Of a stretch of DNA of 64,000 nucleotides, positions 17,823 to 27,914 are shown in pieces. Each line of letters starts with the position of its first letter. Position 1 is the first letter of the stretch. Origin of the DNA: Lachnospiraceae bacterium. GTDB taxonomy: Bacteria; Bacillota; Clostridia; Lachnospirales; Lachnospiraceae. The position numbers and the translations under genes are program-made. Location of the stretch: NCBI GenBank assembly GCA_024403415.1, contig JAKSRY010000002.1, positions 1 to 64,000 of the forward strand, read 5' to 3'. The notes beneath the pieces were generated by a model. It searched no databases and was not told where the DNA came from. It saw only the letters and a list, made by a program, of their open reading frames with translations.

Positions 17823-17851
17823 TTGACACATGAAGTTGCCGGTTGTATCCT
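17823..17851 (+). promoter_or_regulatory. Predicted promoter for the SAM riboswitch-metK transcript
   Basis: TTGACA (17823-17828), a 17-base spacer and TATCCT (17846-17851) lie about 45 bases before the riboswitch aptamer. Confidence 0.7.
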
Positions 17852-17896
17852 ATTTATGTACCTTGATAGTAGGTATTGAAATCTAATATTGGTTTT

Positions 17897-18049
17897 CTCT
17901 TATTCAGAGTGGTGGAGATACATAGGATCTGTGAAGCCACGGCAACCCCAATGATGGAAGGTGCCAGCCTGAGCGAGATTTATTCGAACAATAAGAGGAT
18001 TTGAGTATCGATTATCGATTTTAAGTCCGCTTTGATTGCGGATTTTTTT
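17897..18049 (+). promoter_or_regulatory. SAM-I (S-box) riboswitch with terminator
   Basis: The P1 arms CTCTTATT (17897-17904) and AATAAGAG (17990-17997) enclose the conserved S-box core, including GTGAAGCCACGGCAACC and AAGGTGCCAGCCTGAGCGA. A terminator stem (18023-18030 with 18038-18045) and T run follow. With S-adenosylmethionine bound, transcription should stop before metK, giving feedback control of SAM synthesis. Position and gene partner are textbook for Firmicutes. Confidence 0.95.
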
Positions 18050-18073
18050 ATTGGAAAGAAAGAGGGAAAAAGA

Positions 18074-19255
18074 ATGGAAAAGAGATTATTTACTTCCGAA
18101 TCAGTTACAGAAGGACATCCCGACAAGGTTTGTGATGCCGTATCTGATGCAATTCTTGATGCTTGTATGGCACAGGACCCAATGAGCCGTGTTGCCTGTG
18201 AAACAGCATCATGTACAGGTTTTGTACTTGTAACAGGTGAAATTACAACAAATGCGCAGCTGGATATTCCGGCAATCGTACGTGATACAGTACTTGAAAT
18301 CGGATATGATGACGGTAAGAAGGGACTTGACGGAAATTCATGTGCAGTTATGGTTGCCCTTGATAAGCAGTCTGCAGATATCGCAATGGGTGTTGATAAG
18401 GCTCTTGAAGCTAAGGCCGGTGAACTTAAGGATGATCTTGATACAGGTGCCGGAGACCAGGGTATGATGTTTGGTTATGCTACTAACGAAACAGAAGAAT
18501 ATATGCCTTATCCTATCTCACTTGCACATAAGCTTGCACTTAAGCTTACAGAAGTCAGAAAGAATGGTACTCTTAAATACCTTCGTCCTGATGGAAAGAG
18601 CCAGGTTTCTGTTGAATATGATGAAAATAACAAGCCAATCAGACTTGAGGCTGTTGTTCTTTCAACACAGCACGATGAAGATGTTACTCAGGAACAGATT
18701 CATGAAGATATTAAGAAATATGTATTTGATCCTGTTCTTCCTAAGGAACTTGTTGACGATGAAACCAAGTTCTTCATTAATCCTACAGGTCGTTTCGTAA
18801 TTGGTGGACCTCACGGAGATGCAGGACTTACAGGAAGAAAGATTATCGTTGATACTTATGGTGGATATGCTCGTCACGGCGGCGGTGCTTTCTCTGGTAA
18901 GGACTGTACTAAGGTTGACCGTTCGGCAGCTTATGCAGCAAGATATGTTGCTAAGAACATTGTTGCGGCCGGTCTTGCAGACAAGTGCGAGATTCAGCTT
19001 TCATATGCAATCGGTGTTGCTGAGCCTACTTCAATCATGGTTGACACATTTGGAACAGGTAAAGTTTCAGAAGATACATTATTGAAGGCTATCAGAGAAA
19101 ACTTTGATCTTCGTCCTGCAGGAATCATTAAGATGCTTGATTTGAGACGTCCTATCTACAAGCAGACTTCTGCTTACGGACACTTTGGACGTAACGATCT
19201 TGATCTTCCTTGGGAGAAGACAGATAAGGCTGCTGATCTTAAGAAGTACGCATAA
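18074..19255 (+). CDS. metK: S-adenosylmethionine synthetase
   Basis: 393 residues from the ATG at 18074; an earlier in-frame TTG lies inside the riboswitch terminator and is rejected. [16 protein letters not shown] at the start and [24 protein letters not shown]-type and [17 protein letters not shown]-type segments (here [11 protein letters not shown] and [17 protein letters not shown]) are the nucleotide- and metal-binding signatures. It makes SAM from methionine and ATP. AGAGGGAAAA is the ribosome binding site. It sits directly under the SAM-I riboswitch. Confidence 0.97.
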   Translation: MEKRLFTSESVTEGHPDKVCDAVSDAILDACMAQDPMSRVACETASCTGFVLVTGEITTNAQLDIPAIVRDTVLEIGYDDGKKGLDGNSCAVMVALDKQSADIAMGVDKALEAKAGELKDDLDTGAGDQGMMFGYATNETEEYMPYPISLAHKLALKLTEVRKNGTLKYLRPDGKSQVSVEYDENNKPIRLEAVVLSTQHDEDVTQEQIHEDIKKYVFDPVLPKELVDDETKFFINPTGRFVIGGPHGDAGLTGRKIIVDTYGGYARHGGGAFSGKDCTKVDRSAAYAARYVAKNIVAAGLADKCEIQLSYAIGVAEPTSIMVDTFGTGKVSEDTLLKAIRENFDLRPAGIIKMLDLRRPIYKQTSAYGHFGRNDLDLPWEKTDKAADLKKYA

Positions 19256-19308
19256 GCAGAACGCTTAATAGAATAATAAAAAGTGATTGTAGAGGATGGA
19301 TTCGGTAA

Positions 19309-19644
19309 TTCCTCTATTATGATGAATTATCGCAATATGATTATATCGAAGAGACTACAGGCATATCTTTACGTCCAATAATAGAAACGGGATCAAAAGC
19401 CAATGGAGCAATTTTGTTTTGGGTTTTCTTAGGGATTGGCTTTTGGATGATGGATGTTTATGGTTGGAGGAACATCATTATTATTATGCCTCAAATATCA
19501 TTATGGATTACACTTATGATAGCGACTCCATGGGCTATTTGCTTTAGATATATATCACCACTTCTTTTTACATTGCCGATATTACTGATATTGCCAGGCG
19601 TTTTATCGGAAAAAGGAAATGGATTGCAAAGTAAAGAAGTATAA
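19309..19644 (+). pseudogene. C-terminal remnant of a polytopic membrane protein
   Basis: From the in-frame stop before 19309 to the stop at 19644 the frame reads as a continuous protein tail: a soluble stretch with EETTGISLRPIIETG, two or three membrane segments and a short polar end. There is no proper start with a ribosome binding site, and metK ends only about 50 bases upstream, so the N-terminal part is missing. It resembles the C-terminus of the large multi-pass glycan-related membrane proteins found in Lachnospiraceae. A real short protein from the TTG at 19414 is possible but less likely. Confidence 0.5.
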
Positions 19645-19661
19645 TATATGCTCAATAAAAA

Positions 19662-19694
19662 TGTCGGTACCTAAACTGAGTTTGGGTATCGACA
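19662..19694. terminator. Bidirectional terminator, metK side / acyltransferase operon
   Basis: A 15-bp stem with two G-T pairs (19662-19676 with 19680-19694) and 3-base loop, A-rich before and T-rich after, lies between convergent units. Confidence 0.75.
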
Positions 19695-19730
19695 TCTTAT
19701 ATTGTGAATTATAACAATAAGTGTTGGGTT

Positions 19731-20699
19731 CTATGTAACTAATTGTTTACCCCACTTTAAGGGTAATAGCGAAATCAGGTAAGCGGTTAACCAACTAACC
19801 ACAAAAATAATAAGGGCTTCGACTATTTCATGTTCAATAATCATGTTCTTTTGTCTTAATACAGATAGTATAAAGATATATCCCCAGTGAATGCAAAACG
19901 TCCCCATTGTATATTTTGAGATAAAAGAAATGCACAATTTAATTTTATTCTTAAACCTTGCTACAGGAATAAAATAAAAAATGATAATAAGTAAAATGGT
20001 TAATATTATATATTTGACACCACCATATACAAACATTTCTTCAGGAGTATCGATGAAGAAAATGGCTACTAAAATAAATGTGATAATAGAAATTAATAGT
20101 ACTGGTAGCTTCTTTAATTTTGGTAATATATTGAAGTGGCTAAATATAATACCCAAGATAGCATATACTATCATGTTACATAGGTTACCATATGACCATG
20201 AAATTTTAGCAAATACATAAACATTAAAGCCGCTATAAGAAGAAAAAAGTGCCCCCACAATGATGATAGAGTAAATACACATAATGGCTTTTTGGTTCTT
20301 AACTATATATGCTATGCTTGTAAGTACTATGGTTAGTATAATGACAGAATTAATATACCACAAAGGCATGTCCGAAAAAGGATTATGACCAGTTAAAAGT
20401 TGTAATCCCAAATCATATATTCGAGGTCTTTCCATATTGACAACAAATGATAACGCGTAATTCGCAATATAAAATAAAATGCTCCAAAAACAATACGGAA
20501 TAAGCAGGCGAGCTAATCTTTTCTTTATTTTGCTAATATCATGATTTAATATGGCATCTGCTGTGAAATAAAATGATAGAAACATAAAACAAGGAACGGC
20601 TAAATCCTGGAATAACCCTTTAGATGGAATGTGAGTCAAAACAACAAAAAAACTCATTATTATTTTTAATATATCAAATTGTACAACTCGATTATTCAT
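19731..20699 (-). CDS. Acyltransferase-3 family membrane protein
   Basis: 322 residues from the ATG at 20699, chosen because AGGAG lies eight bases upstream; a start eight codons earlier lacks this. About ten membrane segments. FDILKIIMSFFVVLTHIPSKG carries the conserved His, and KKRLARLLIPYCFW matches the basic loop of the family, which acetylates or otherwise acylates exported sugars. It is the third gene of a leftward operon after a MaoC-like hydratase and an SDR. It is visibly more AT-rich than its partners, hinting at separate origin. Donor and acceptor are unknown. Confidence 0.8.
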   Translation of the reverse strand: MNNRVVQFDILKIIMSFFVVLTHIPSKGLFQDLAVPCFMFLSFYFTADAILNHDISKIKKRLARLLIPYCFWSILFYIANYALSFVVNMERPRIYDLGLQLLTGHNPFSDMPLWYINSVIILTIVLTSIAYIVKNQKAIMCIYSIIIVGALFSSYSGFNVYVFAKISWSYGNLCNMIVYAILGIIFSHFNILPKLKKLPVLLISIITFILVAIFFIDTPEEMFVYGGVKYIILTILLIIIFYFIPVARFKNKIKLCISFISKYTMGTFCIHWGYIFILSVLRQKNMIIEHEIVEALIIFVVSWLTAYLISLLPLKWGKQLVT

Positions 20700-20766
20700 T
20701 CTTTGACTCCTATATGTTTTCAATGTAATGATATAAAGTTTGAGAGTGGTTTAACAAATATTATTT

Positions 20767-21516
20767 TTATAATTCAGAAATGTTTCCGTTGTTGGTATTA
20801 CAGGTATTAAGCAGTCTGTATATTTCTTTGGCCACTTCTTCAGGAAGCAGAAGTCGTCCTTCTTTCATGGATGCAGCTGTCATAAGCTTGATTCGCTCAT
20901 CTATATTATCAAGGAACTTAGATTCTGTCATGTCAGGAGCTATTCCAATAATGCTTAGGCAACTGTTGCCATACTCACTTGCAAGAGCTTTCATTGCGCC
21001 CGTAAGAGCATATTTGGTAATTACATAATCTGCCATCATCTTTGGAGGAAGTTCTTCAGTAACGACCTTTGAGAGTACGCAGACAAGTCTTGAGTTTTCA
21101 ATCTTCCTCATATTTGGAAGGAAATTCTGCATTATTTTAAGAAATGAATATATGCTTATTTCCATCTGCTTCTTAAGTCTTTCAAGATCCAGTGACTTAA
21201 GTTTCGTGTATTCAAGGGGCATCGCAGGAAGAAAGACAATTTTGTTAATGCCATCCAGTGCACAGGCTTCGATGGAAACGATTAGATCTTTAACCTGCTT
21301 TTCATCTGAAAGATCAGCCTGCAGCGGTTTGATAAATATATTATTGCATTGTGCCGCAAGCTCTGTTAAAGGCTGTATATCTGATCTGTAATGTGCAATT
21401 ACAAGCGGTTTTTCGGCAGAGACACCCGGACAGGCATCAGCAGCTGTTTCTGCATCTATTTTTTTGATTAATGCTTTTCCCATATCGGAAGAAGCTCCAA
21501 TTATCAGATAAGTCAT
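20767..21516 (-). CDS. Short-chain dehydrogenase/reductase
   Basis: 249 residues from the ATG at 21516, preceded by GAGGAAAAG; an upstream in-frame start overlapping the previous gene is less likely. LIIGASSDMGKA is the nucleotide-binding loop and YVITK holds the catalytic Tyr and Lys, with a Ser in VCVLSK before it. FabG-like reductases of this type reduce 3-ketoacyl or keto-sugar substrates. It follows a MaoC-like (R)-hydratase by ten bases. The pair could make or process a 3-hydroxyacyl group, or modify a sugar. Confidence 0.8.
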   Translation of the reverse strand: MTYLIIGASSDMGKALIKKIDAETAADACPGVSAEKPLVIAHYRSDIQPLTELAAQCNNIFIKPLQADLSDEKQVKDLIVSIEACALDGINKIVFLPAMPLEYTKLKSLDLERLKKQMEISIYSFLKIMQNFLPNMRKIENSRLVCVLSKVVTEELPPKMMADYVITKYALTGAMKALASEYGNSCLSIIGIAPDMTESKFLDNIDERIKLMTAASMKEGRLLLPEEVAKEIYRLLNTCNTNNGNISEL

Positions 21517-21526
21517 ATACTTTTCC

Positions 21527-21943
21527 TCATTCGTTGACACCAACTGTAAGATTGGCAGAAGATACTTTAACTCCTGCCTGATTGCGTATGGTGGCTTTGA
21601 TTTTGACTCTTTTAAAGAGCTCGTGAGTTTCCTTTACCGTTCCTTCTACTGTGAGCATATCGCCTACATAGACAGGAGCATTGAATTTGACATCTATCTC
21701 ATGAAAAATGCAATGCTCTCCGGGAAGATACATACCAACCAGAGTTGAGTACAGGGAGGCAGTTGCCATACCATATACCAGCTTATGATCATAGCCGTGA
21801 GCTTTTGAATATTCTTCATCCATGTGCATTGGATTCTCATCCCCGGAGAGGGCGGTGAACATATTATGTTTTTCCTCTGTCATGGTAACTGTGAACGAAT
21901 GAGATAATCCGATTTTAATTTCATCAAAAGTATAGTGATTCAT
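21527..21943 (-). CDS. MaoC-like (R)-specific hydratase
   Basis: 138 residues, a single hot-dog domain. SGDENPMHMD holds the Asp35/His40 catalytic pair of (R)-specific enoyl-CoA or enoyl-ACP hydratases (PhaJ/MaoC type). Such enzymes interconvert trans-2-enoyl and (R)-3-hydroxyacyl thioesters. It is first in a leftward operon with an SDR and an acyltransferase-3. Together they could supply and attach a hydroxyacyl decoration to a surface glycan; that is inference. The divergent dnaE gene starts about 200 bases away. Confidence 0.82.
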   Translation of the reverse strand: MNHYTFDEIKIGLSHSFTVTMTEEKHNMFTALSGDENPMHMDEEYSKAHGYDHKLVYGMATASLYSTLVGMYLPGEHCIFHEIDVKFNAPVYVGDMLTVEGTVKETHELFKRVKIKATIRNQAGVKVSSANLTVGVNE

Positions 21944-22146
21944 ATTGTTATTGTCCGTTCCTGATAGATGTATCGGTTTTCTGTGAGTATATCATATTTT
22001 GATTGTATTTTTCTATTTCTTAATGAATTTTTATAAGGTATACTAATTATGTATGACAATTTGTCGGATACCGGATGAATCTGCCAAAAGAGGATGGTAT
22101 CAGCGGTCATATAAGAATTGATTCAGGTCATAAAGTGGGGAAATAA

Positions 22147-25100
22147 ATGGCTTTTACTCATCTTCACGTGCATACGGAATACAGTCTTTTGGATGGTTCC
22201 AATAAGATTAAGGAATATGTTAAGCGTGTTAAAGAACTGAATATGACTTCTGCGGCAATTACTGACCATGGAGTTATGTATGGCGTAATTGATTTTTATA
22301 AGGAGTGTAAGGCTAACGACATCCATCCCGTTCTTGGATGTGAGGTTTATGTAGCTCCGAATTCGCGTTTTGATAAGGAAATGACAGGTGGTGAAGAAAG
22401 ATATAACCACCTTGTTTTGCTTGCAGAAAATAATAAGGGCTATGACAATCTGATGAAGATTGTTTCAAGAGGTTTTACGGAAGGCTATTATTACAAGCCT
22501 CGTGTGGACAAAGAAATACTGCGTGAATACCATGAAGGTATTATAGCTTTGTCTGCCTGCCTTGCCGGTGAGGTTCCAAGATATATTCTTAAAGGATTCG
22601 TTGAAGAAGCTAAGAAAATTGCACTTGAATATAAAGAAATATTCGGAGAGGGCAATTATTTTCTTGAACTTCAGGATCATGGAATAAGCGAGCAGCAGAC
22701 GGTAAATATGGCGCTCATGCAGATATCCAGGGAATTAAATATTCCGCTTGTCTGCACCAATGATGTGCATTATACCTATGCGGATGATGTGAAGCCCCAC
22801 GATCTTCTGCTTTGTCTGCAGACCGGTAAGAAGGTTACAGACACAGACAGACTTCGTTATGAAGGCGGACAGTACTATGTTAAGAGTGAAGATGAGATGA
22901 GACTCCTCTTCCCCTATGCAGTTGAAGCATTGGAGAACACCCAGAAGATAGCTGAACGTTGTAATGTAGAGATAGAATTTGGTGTTACAAAATTGCCGCA
23001 TTTTGATGTCCCTGAAGGATATGATTCCTGGACGTATCTTAACAAATTATGTACTGATGGAGTTAAGGAAAGATACGGAGATGAGAATCTTCCGGCGGGT
23101 AATACAGGACTTACTTTCAGAGAAAGACTCGACTATGAACTTTCGGTAATTCAAAAAATGGGGTATGTTGATTACTTCCTTATAGTATGGGATTTTATCA
23201 ACTATGCCAAGTCAAACGGAATTATGGTAGGCCCGGGAAGAGGTTCGGCTGCAGGCTCTATAGTTTCATATGCACTTAAAATAACCAATATAGATCCAAT
23301 CAGATATAATCTTTTGTTTGAAAGATTTCTTAATCCTGAGCGTGTATCCATGCCGGATATAGATATAGATTTCTGCTATGAAAGAAGGCAGGAGGTTATT
23401 GATTATGTATCCCGTAAGTATGGCGCGGAGAAGGTTGTTCAGATTGTAACTTTTGGTACAATGGCAGCCAAGAATGCAATCAGGGATGTCGGAAGAGTTA
23501 TGGATCTTCCATATAACTATGTGGATCAGATTGCTAAGATGATCCCAATGGAACTGAATATCACCATCAGTAAGGCTCTTGAGATGAATCCGGAGCTGTT
23601 AAGAGTTTATAATGACGATGATCAGGCACATGAACTGATTGATATGGCGAAGAGACTTGAGGGCCTTCCAAGACATACATCAATGCATGCGGCAGGAGTA
23701 GTTATCTGTTCAAGACCTGCAGAAGAGCTTGTACCGCTTTCAAGAGGTGCGGACGGTTCGATAACAACCCAGTTTACCATGACAACCATTGAGGAACTGG
23801 GACTTTTGAAGATGGATTTCCTGGGACTTAGAACTCTTACGGTTATTCAGGATGCAGTAAAGCTTATTAAAGCAGGTACCGGCAAAGATATAGATATTGA
23901 TAACATAGATTATGATGATGCGAAGGTGCTTCAGTCAATCGGAACCGGAAGGACTGACGGCGTGTTCCAGCTTGAATCGGCAGGTATGAAATCCTTCATG
24001 AAGGAACTTAAGCCTCAGAACCTTGAGGATGTCATAGCAGGTATATCTTTGTACAGACCGGGCCCTATGGATTTCATTCCAAGTTATATTAAGGGTAAAA
24101 ATAGTGGTGATGTTAAATATTTAACACCTGAACTTGAGCCAATCTTAAGTCCAACTTATGGTTGTATAGTATATCAGGAACAGGTTATGCAGATAGTACG
24201 AGATCTTGGAGGATATACACTCGGAAGATCTGATCTTGTAAGACGAGCCATGTCCAAGAAGAAGCAGGCTGTCATGGAGAAGGAGCGTGCCAACTTCGTA
24301 TTCGGTAACGAAGAAGAGAATGTTCCTGGTTGTGTATCCAAGGGAATAGACAGTGAGGTCGCTTCTACTATTTATGATCAGATGATGGACTTTGCAAAAT
24401 ATGCATTCAATAAGTCGCATGCTGCATGCTATGCGGTTGTTGCCTATCAGACAGCTTATCTTAAATATTATTATCCTGTTGAATTTATGGCAGCGCTTAT
24501 GACCTCTGTTATCGATAATTCCGCCAAGGTTGCAGGTTATATAATGGTCTGCAAAAATATGGGGATTCAGATTCTGCCACCTGATATTAATAAAGGTGAA
24601 AGAGGATTTTCGGTAGATAACGGATGCATCAGATACGCACTTAATGCAATCAAAAGCGTTGGCGGACCGGTTATAGATACTATTGTTGAAGAACGTAAGG
24701 TTCGTGGTGAATATACAAGTTTAAACGATTTTATCACAAGAATTTCTGACAAGGATGTCAATAAGAAGGCTGTTGAGAACTTTATTAAGGCAGGTGCTCT
24801 TGATTCACTCAATGGAACAAGAAAACAGTATATGAGTGTTTTCCTTCAGCTGATGGATAATATAAACCATACCAAGAAAAGTAACCTTCCCGGTCAGATG
24901 ACATTATTCGATCTTGCGCCCGAAGAGGAAAAGAGCTCGTTTGATGTTCAGCTTCCGGATGTTGGTGAGTACACGAAAGATATTATTCTGAGTTTCGAAA
25001 AGGATGTACTTGGTATATATTTATCCGGACATCCAATGGATGAATATCAGGCTCTGTGGGAGAAAGGAATAACCAATACAACGGCTGATTTCATCCTTGA

Positions 25101-25632
25101 TGAAGAAACAGCCACCTGTATTGTTAAGGATCAGGCAAGGGTTGTCATCGGAGGTATGATTGCCGAAAAGAAGATTAAATACACTAAGAATGATAAGATA
25201 ATGGCCTTCCTTAGAGTGGAAGATCTCGTGGGAAGTGTCGAAGTAATTGTATTCCCTAAGGATTATGAGAGGAATTCCGATAAGCTTATCGAGGATAATA
25301 AAGTATTTATTACCGGTAGAAGTTCCGTAGAAGAGGAAAAGGATGCCAAGGTTCTTCTTGAAAAGATAACGCCTTTTGACGAGCTTCCAAAGAAACTATG
25401 GGTTAAGTTTGATGACATGGAAACCTTCGAAGCTAAGAAAGGTGAACTGGAAGAAATATTGAGTACTTCTGACGGAAGAAGCAGTGTAGTTGTATATGTT
25501 TCCAAAGAAAAGGCCATGAAAAATCTGCCGGCTTCAATGACAGTACAGATTGATGAGGACCTGCTGGGAAGACTTAGGGAAAAGTTTGGTGAAGATAATA
25601 TTAAATTCACTTATGATACAGGAAAGCTATGA
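22147..25632 (+). CDS. dnaE: DNA polymerase III subunit alpha, DnaE type
   Basis: 1161 residues, full length. The PHP domain opens the protein (THLHVHTEYSLLDG), the palm motif GPGRGSAAGS and the catalytic MPDIDIDF follow near residues 360-410, then the fingers, helix-hairpin-helix and an OB-fold near 1000. In Firmicutes DnaE works with PolC in replication. GTGGGGA before the ATG is the ribosome binding site, and a TATACT box at 22039-22044 may be its -10. The next housekeeping gene, pfkA, is its usual neighbour in many Clostridia; here two glycan genes separate them. Confidence 0.96.
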   Translation: MAFTHLHVHTEYSLLDGSNKIKEYVKRVKELNMTSAAITDHGVMYGVIDFYKECKANDIHPVLGCEVYVAPNSRFDKEMTGGEERYNHLVLLAENNKGYDNLMKIVSRGFTEGYYYKPRVDKEILREYHEGIIALSACLAGEVPRYILKGFVEEAKKIALEYKEIFGEGNYFLELQDHGISEQQTVNMALMQISRELNIPLVCTNDVHYTYADDVKPHDLLLCLQTGKKVTDTDRLRYEGGQYYVKSEDEMRLLFPYAVEALENTQKIAERCNVEIEFGVTKLPHFDVPEGYDSWTYLNKLCTDGVKERYGDENLPAGNTGLTFRERLDYELSVIQKMGYVDYFLIVWDFINYAKSNGIMVGPGRGSAAGSIVSYALKITNIDPIRYNLLFERFLNPERVSMPDIDIDFCYERRQEVIDYVSRKYGAEKVVQIVTFGTMAAKNAIRDVGRVMDLPYNYVDQIAKMIPMELNITISKALEMNPELLRVYNDDDQAHELIDMAKRLEGLPRHTSMHAAGVVICSRPAEELVPLSRGADGSITTQFTMTTIEELGLLKMDFLGLRTLTVIQDAVKLIKAGTGKDIDIDNIDYDDAKVLQSIGTGRTDGVFQLESAGMKSFMKELKPQNLEDVIAGISLYRPGPMDFIPSYIKGKNSGDVKYLTPELEPILSPTYGCIVYQEQVMQIVRDLGGYTLGRSDLVRRAMSKKKQAVMEKERANFVFGNEEENVPGCVSKGIDSEVASTIYDQMMDFAKYAFNKSHAACYAVVAYQTAYLKYYYPVEFMAALMTSVIDNSAKVAGYIMVCKNMGIQILPPDINKGERGFSVDNGCIRYALNAIKSVGGPVIDTIVEERKVRGEYTSLNDFITRISDKDVNKKAVENFIKAGALDSLNGTRKQYMSVFLQLMDNINHTKKSNLPGQMTLFDLAPEEEKSSFDVQLPDVGEYTKDIILSFEKDVLGIYLSGHPMDEYQALWEKGITNTTADFILDEETATCIVKDQARVVIGGMIAEKKIKYTKNDKIMAFLRVEDLVGSVEVIVFPKDYERNSDKLIEDNKVFITGRSSVEEEKDAKVLLEKITPFDELPKKLWVKFDDMETFEAKKGELEEILSTSDGRSSVVVYVSKEKAMKNLPASMTVQIDEDLLGRLREKFGEDNIKFTYDTGKL

Positions 25633-25707
25633 TATTGACATTTGCGTGATTGATGGCGAATGTTGAAAGCATGATAACATTTAGTAACAGGGAGGAGATT
25701 CAAAATA

Positions 25708-26688
25708 ATGGAATCAAAACCAATATTGTATATAGTAGTTCCGTGCTATAACGAGGAAGAAGTTATAGAATGGTCGGTTGGACAGCTTGATAATAAATTA
25801 AATCAGCTTATAAGCGATGATATTGTCAATGAAAAGAGCAAGCTGTTGTTCGTAAACGACGGAAGTGCTGACCGAACTGCGGAAATGCTTACTGCTTTTT
25901 CAAAAGAAAATGACAAAATATGTCTCATCAATTTTCTTAAAAATGAAGGTCATCAGAGCGCAATACTGGCCGGAATGCTGACAGCCGGAGAGTATGCGGA
26001 TATTGTTATTACGATAGATGCAGACCTGCAGCAGGATATTGATGCCATGGAAAGCTTTATCGAAGAATATAAGAAGGGAAATGAAGTTGTCTATGGTGTG
26101 AGAAATGACCGTAAGACGGATGGATTTTTTAAGAAGTTTACAGCGAAATTCTTTTACAGACTAATGAAAATGATGGGCAGTAAGACCATTCCCAACAGTG
26201 CAGACTACAGGCTTATGTCCAAGAAAGCCATTAAAGCGCTTTCAATGTATCAGGAAACAAATCTTTTCTTAAGAGGACTTATTCCAATGATGGGATTTAA
26301 GTCGAGCATCGTATACTTTGATGTTAAAGAGCGCACAGCAGGAAAGTCAAAATATACATTTAAGAAGATGATGTCACTTGCAATGAATGGAATAACATCC
26401 TTCAGTATCACACCAATAAGAATGATAAGCTTCTTTGGAGTTATTTTTATTATTATAAGTATAGCTATTATTATATACAGTGTTGTATGCTTTTGCTTGG
26501 ATAAGAATGTGCCGGGATATACAACTGAGGTTGTGTCACAGTGGTTCATAGGTGGAGCGTTGATGTTCTCTATGGGAATTCTTGGAGAATATATAGGAAA
26601 AATATATTCCGAAACTAAGAAGAGACCAAGATATATTATCGACACAGCTATTCTTCCGGAGAAAGAAGAAAAAGAAGAGGATACATAA
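25708..26688 (+). CDS. GT2 glycosyltransferase, GtrB/DPM1-like
   Basis: 326 residues. The GT-A domain has VVPCYNEEE, FVNDGSADRT and the metal-binding D104-A-D106 (IDADLQQD). Two membrane segments near the C-terminus (about 243-265 and 278-300) are typical of GtrB-like enzymes that move a sugar from a nucleotide donor to undecaprenyl phosphate on the inner face of the membrane. GGGAGGAG precedes the ATG. Its stop overlaps the start of an acyltransferase-3 gene by one base, so the two are coupled. The pair sits between dnaE and pfkA like an inserted module. Confidence 0.88.
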   Translation: MESKPILYIVVPCYNEEEVIEWSVGQLDNKLNQLISDDIVNEKSKLLFVNDGSADRTAEMLTAFSKENDKICLINFLKNEGHQSAILAGMLTAGEYADIVITIDADLQQDIDAMESFIEEYKKGNEVVYGVRNDRKTDGFFKKFTAKFFYRLMKMMGSKTIPNSADYRLMSKKAIKALSMYQETNLFLRGLIPMMGFKSSIVYFDVKERTAGKSKYTFKKMMSLAMNGITSFSITPIRMISFFGVIFIIISIAIIIYSVVCFCLDKNVPGYTTEVVSQWFIGGALMFSMGILGEYIGKIYSETKKRPRYIIDTAILPEKEEKEEDT

Positions 26689-27737
26689 TGAAGGATAGTA
26701 ATTGTTTTGATTATTTAAGATATTATGCATCTATAGCCGTTATTCTGTTACACGGAACTGGATATGCATATCTTACTATTGAGGGAATTGATTTTAAAGC
26801 AATAAATCACTTGAATAGTATTGCAAGTTTATTTCCAGGAGTTGTAATACTTTTTTCTATAAGTGGATTTGTTTGTGTATTGTCTTATGAAGGGAATTCG
26901 GAAGGTTTTCTTAAAAGAAGGATTAAAAGAATATATCCACATCTTTGGTTGTCAATGATTATTAATTTAGTAGTTATTAGCATCACTCTTGGGGGGATAT
27001 CTTGGGCAGATGGGTCTCTATTAGAATGGATTGGAATTCAAGGTTTAGGAGTGGCCTTTACTCCAAGTTGCTTAAAAGAGTTTGCAACAGGAAGTATTAA
27101 CGGTGCATTATGGACTATAATGGTTCAACTACAGTTTTATGTAATATTGGTGGTATTCTATAAGCAAATGGTTAAATGGTCAATGAGTTTCTGGATAACG
27201 ATAATATTGCCATTTGCAATTTTATTGAATGTAGGAGCTAATTATATTAGCATTAGATTCTCTGGTCTGGAGAAAGTAATTGAGCGTTCGTTTGTACCGT
27301 ATTTAATATGGTTTTTGTTGGGAGTGTTTTGCGGATTATTTTATGAACAAATAAAAGAGTATAAGACTAAGATATTATTGATATGTGCTTTTTTGCTTGG
27401 GATGCTTCTATTTTTATCAAACACCGATAAGAATATTATTAATTTAATAGTGAAATATGGTTATTACGAAGGGGTTATTAAGTCTGTACTTTGTAGTTTG
27501 ATAGTTATTATGATTGGAATTGGGGCACTTGGATTTTTACCAAAGAAACGTATTAAAACAGATATTTCTTATGAAATGTTTTTGTATCACTGGATAGTGC
27601 TTAATGTACTCGTCTATTTTGATACCTATAATAAAGTTGGGTGGATATGTACTTTAGTATTATTGTATTTATTTAGCATTTTATTAGCCTATATAGCTCA
27701 TAAGATGGTTAGTGTGGTTGCTCGAAAGTGTTTTTAG
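26688..27737 (+). CDS. Acyltransferase-3 family membrane protein
   Basis: 349 residues, about ten membrane segments. FDYLRYYASIAVILLHGTGY gives the conserved N-terminal region with His, LKRRIKRIYPHLWLS the basic loop, and YEMFLYHWIV the usual C-terminal signature. It should acylate a lipid-linked or exported sugar. Translation is coupled to the GT2 gene through a one-base TAATG overlap. The coding sequence is more AT-rich than dnaE or pfkA around it, which suits a horizontally gained decoration module. Confidence 0.85.
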   Translation: MKDSNCFDYLRYYASIAVILLHGTGYAYLTIEGIDFKAINHLNSIASLFPGVVILFSISGFVCVLSYEGNSEGFLKRRIKRIYPHLWLSMIINLVVISITLGGISWADGSLLEWIGIQGLGVAFTPSCLKEFATGSINGALWTIMVQLQFYVILVVFYKQMVKWSMSFWITIILPFAILLNVGANYISIRFSGLEKVIERSFVPYLIWFLLGVFCGLFYEQIKEYKTKILLICAFLLGMLLFLSNTDKNIINLIVKYGYYEGVIKSVLCSLIVIMIGIGALGFLPKKRIKTDISYEMFLYHWIVLNVLVYFDTYNKVGWICTLVLLYLFSILLAYIAHKMVSVVARKCF

Positions 27738-27914
27738 TATTATAGGTAAATCATAACTGTAAATAATATACAATAGATATATAGATAGTCTTGAGAAATT
27801 CAGAGGAGGTATCTTGAAATACTGAGATTATTGTTAATGGTTCATCAGATGGTATTTGTGAATGAGTCAAGTTTGTTACTAAATTATTTTTTAACATAAA
27901 AAATTTGTAATATG

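Noticed and set aside
18032-18073. N-terminal extension of MetK from a TTG.
   Set aside because: It overlaps the riboswitch terminator; the ATG at 18074 has a ribosome binding site and gives the normal N-terminus.
18237-19085. Several plus-strand frames of 76-109 codons.
   Set aside because: They are alternate-frame shadows of metK.
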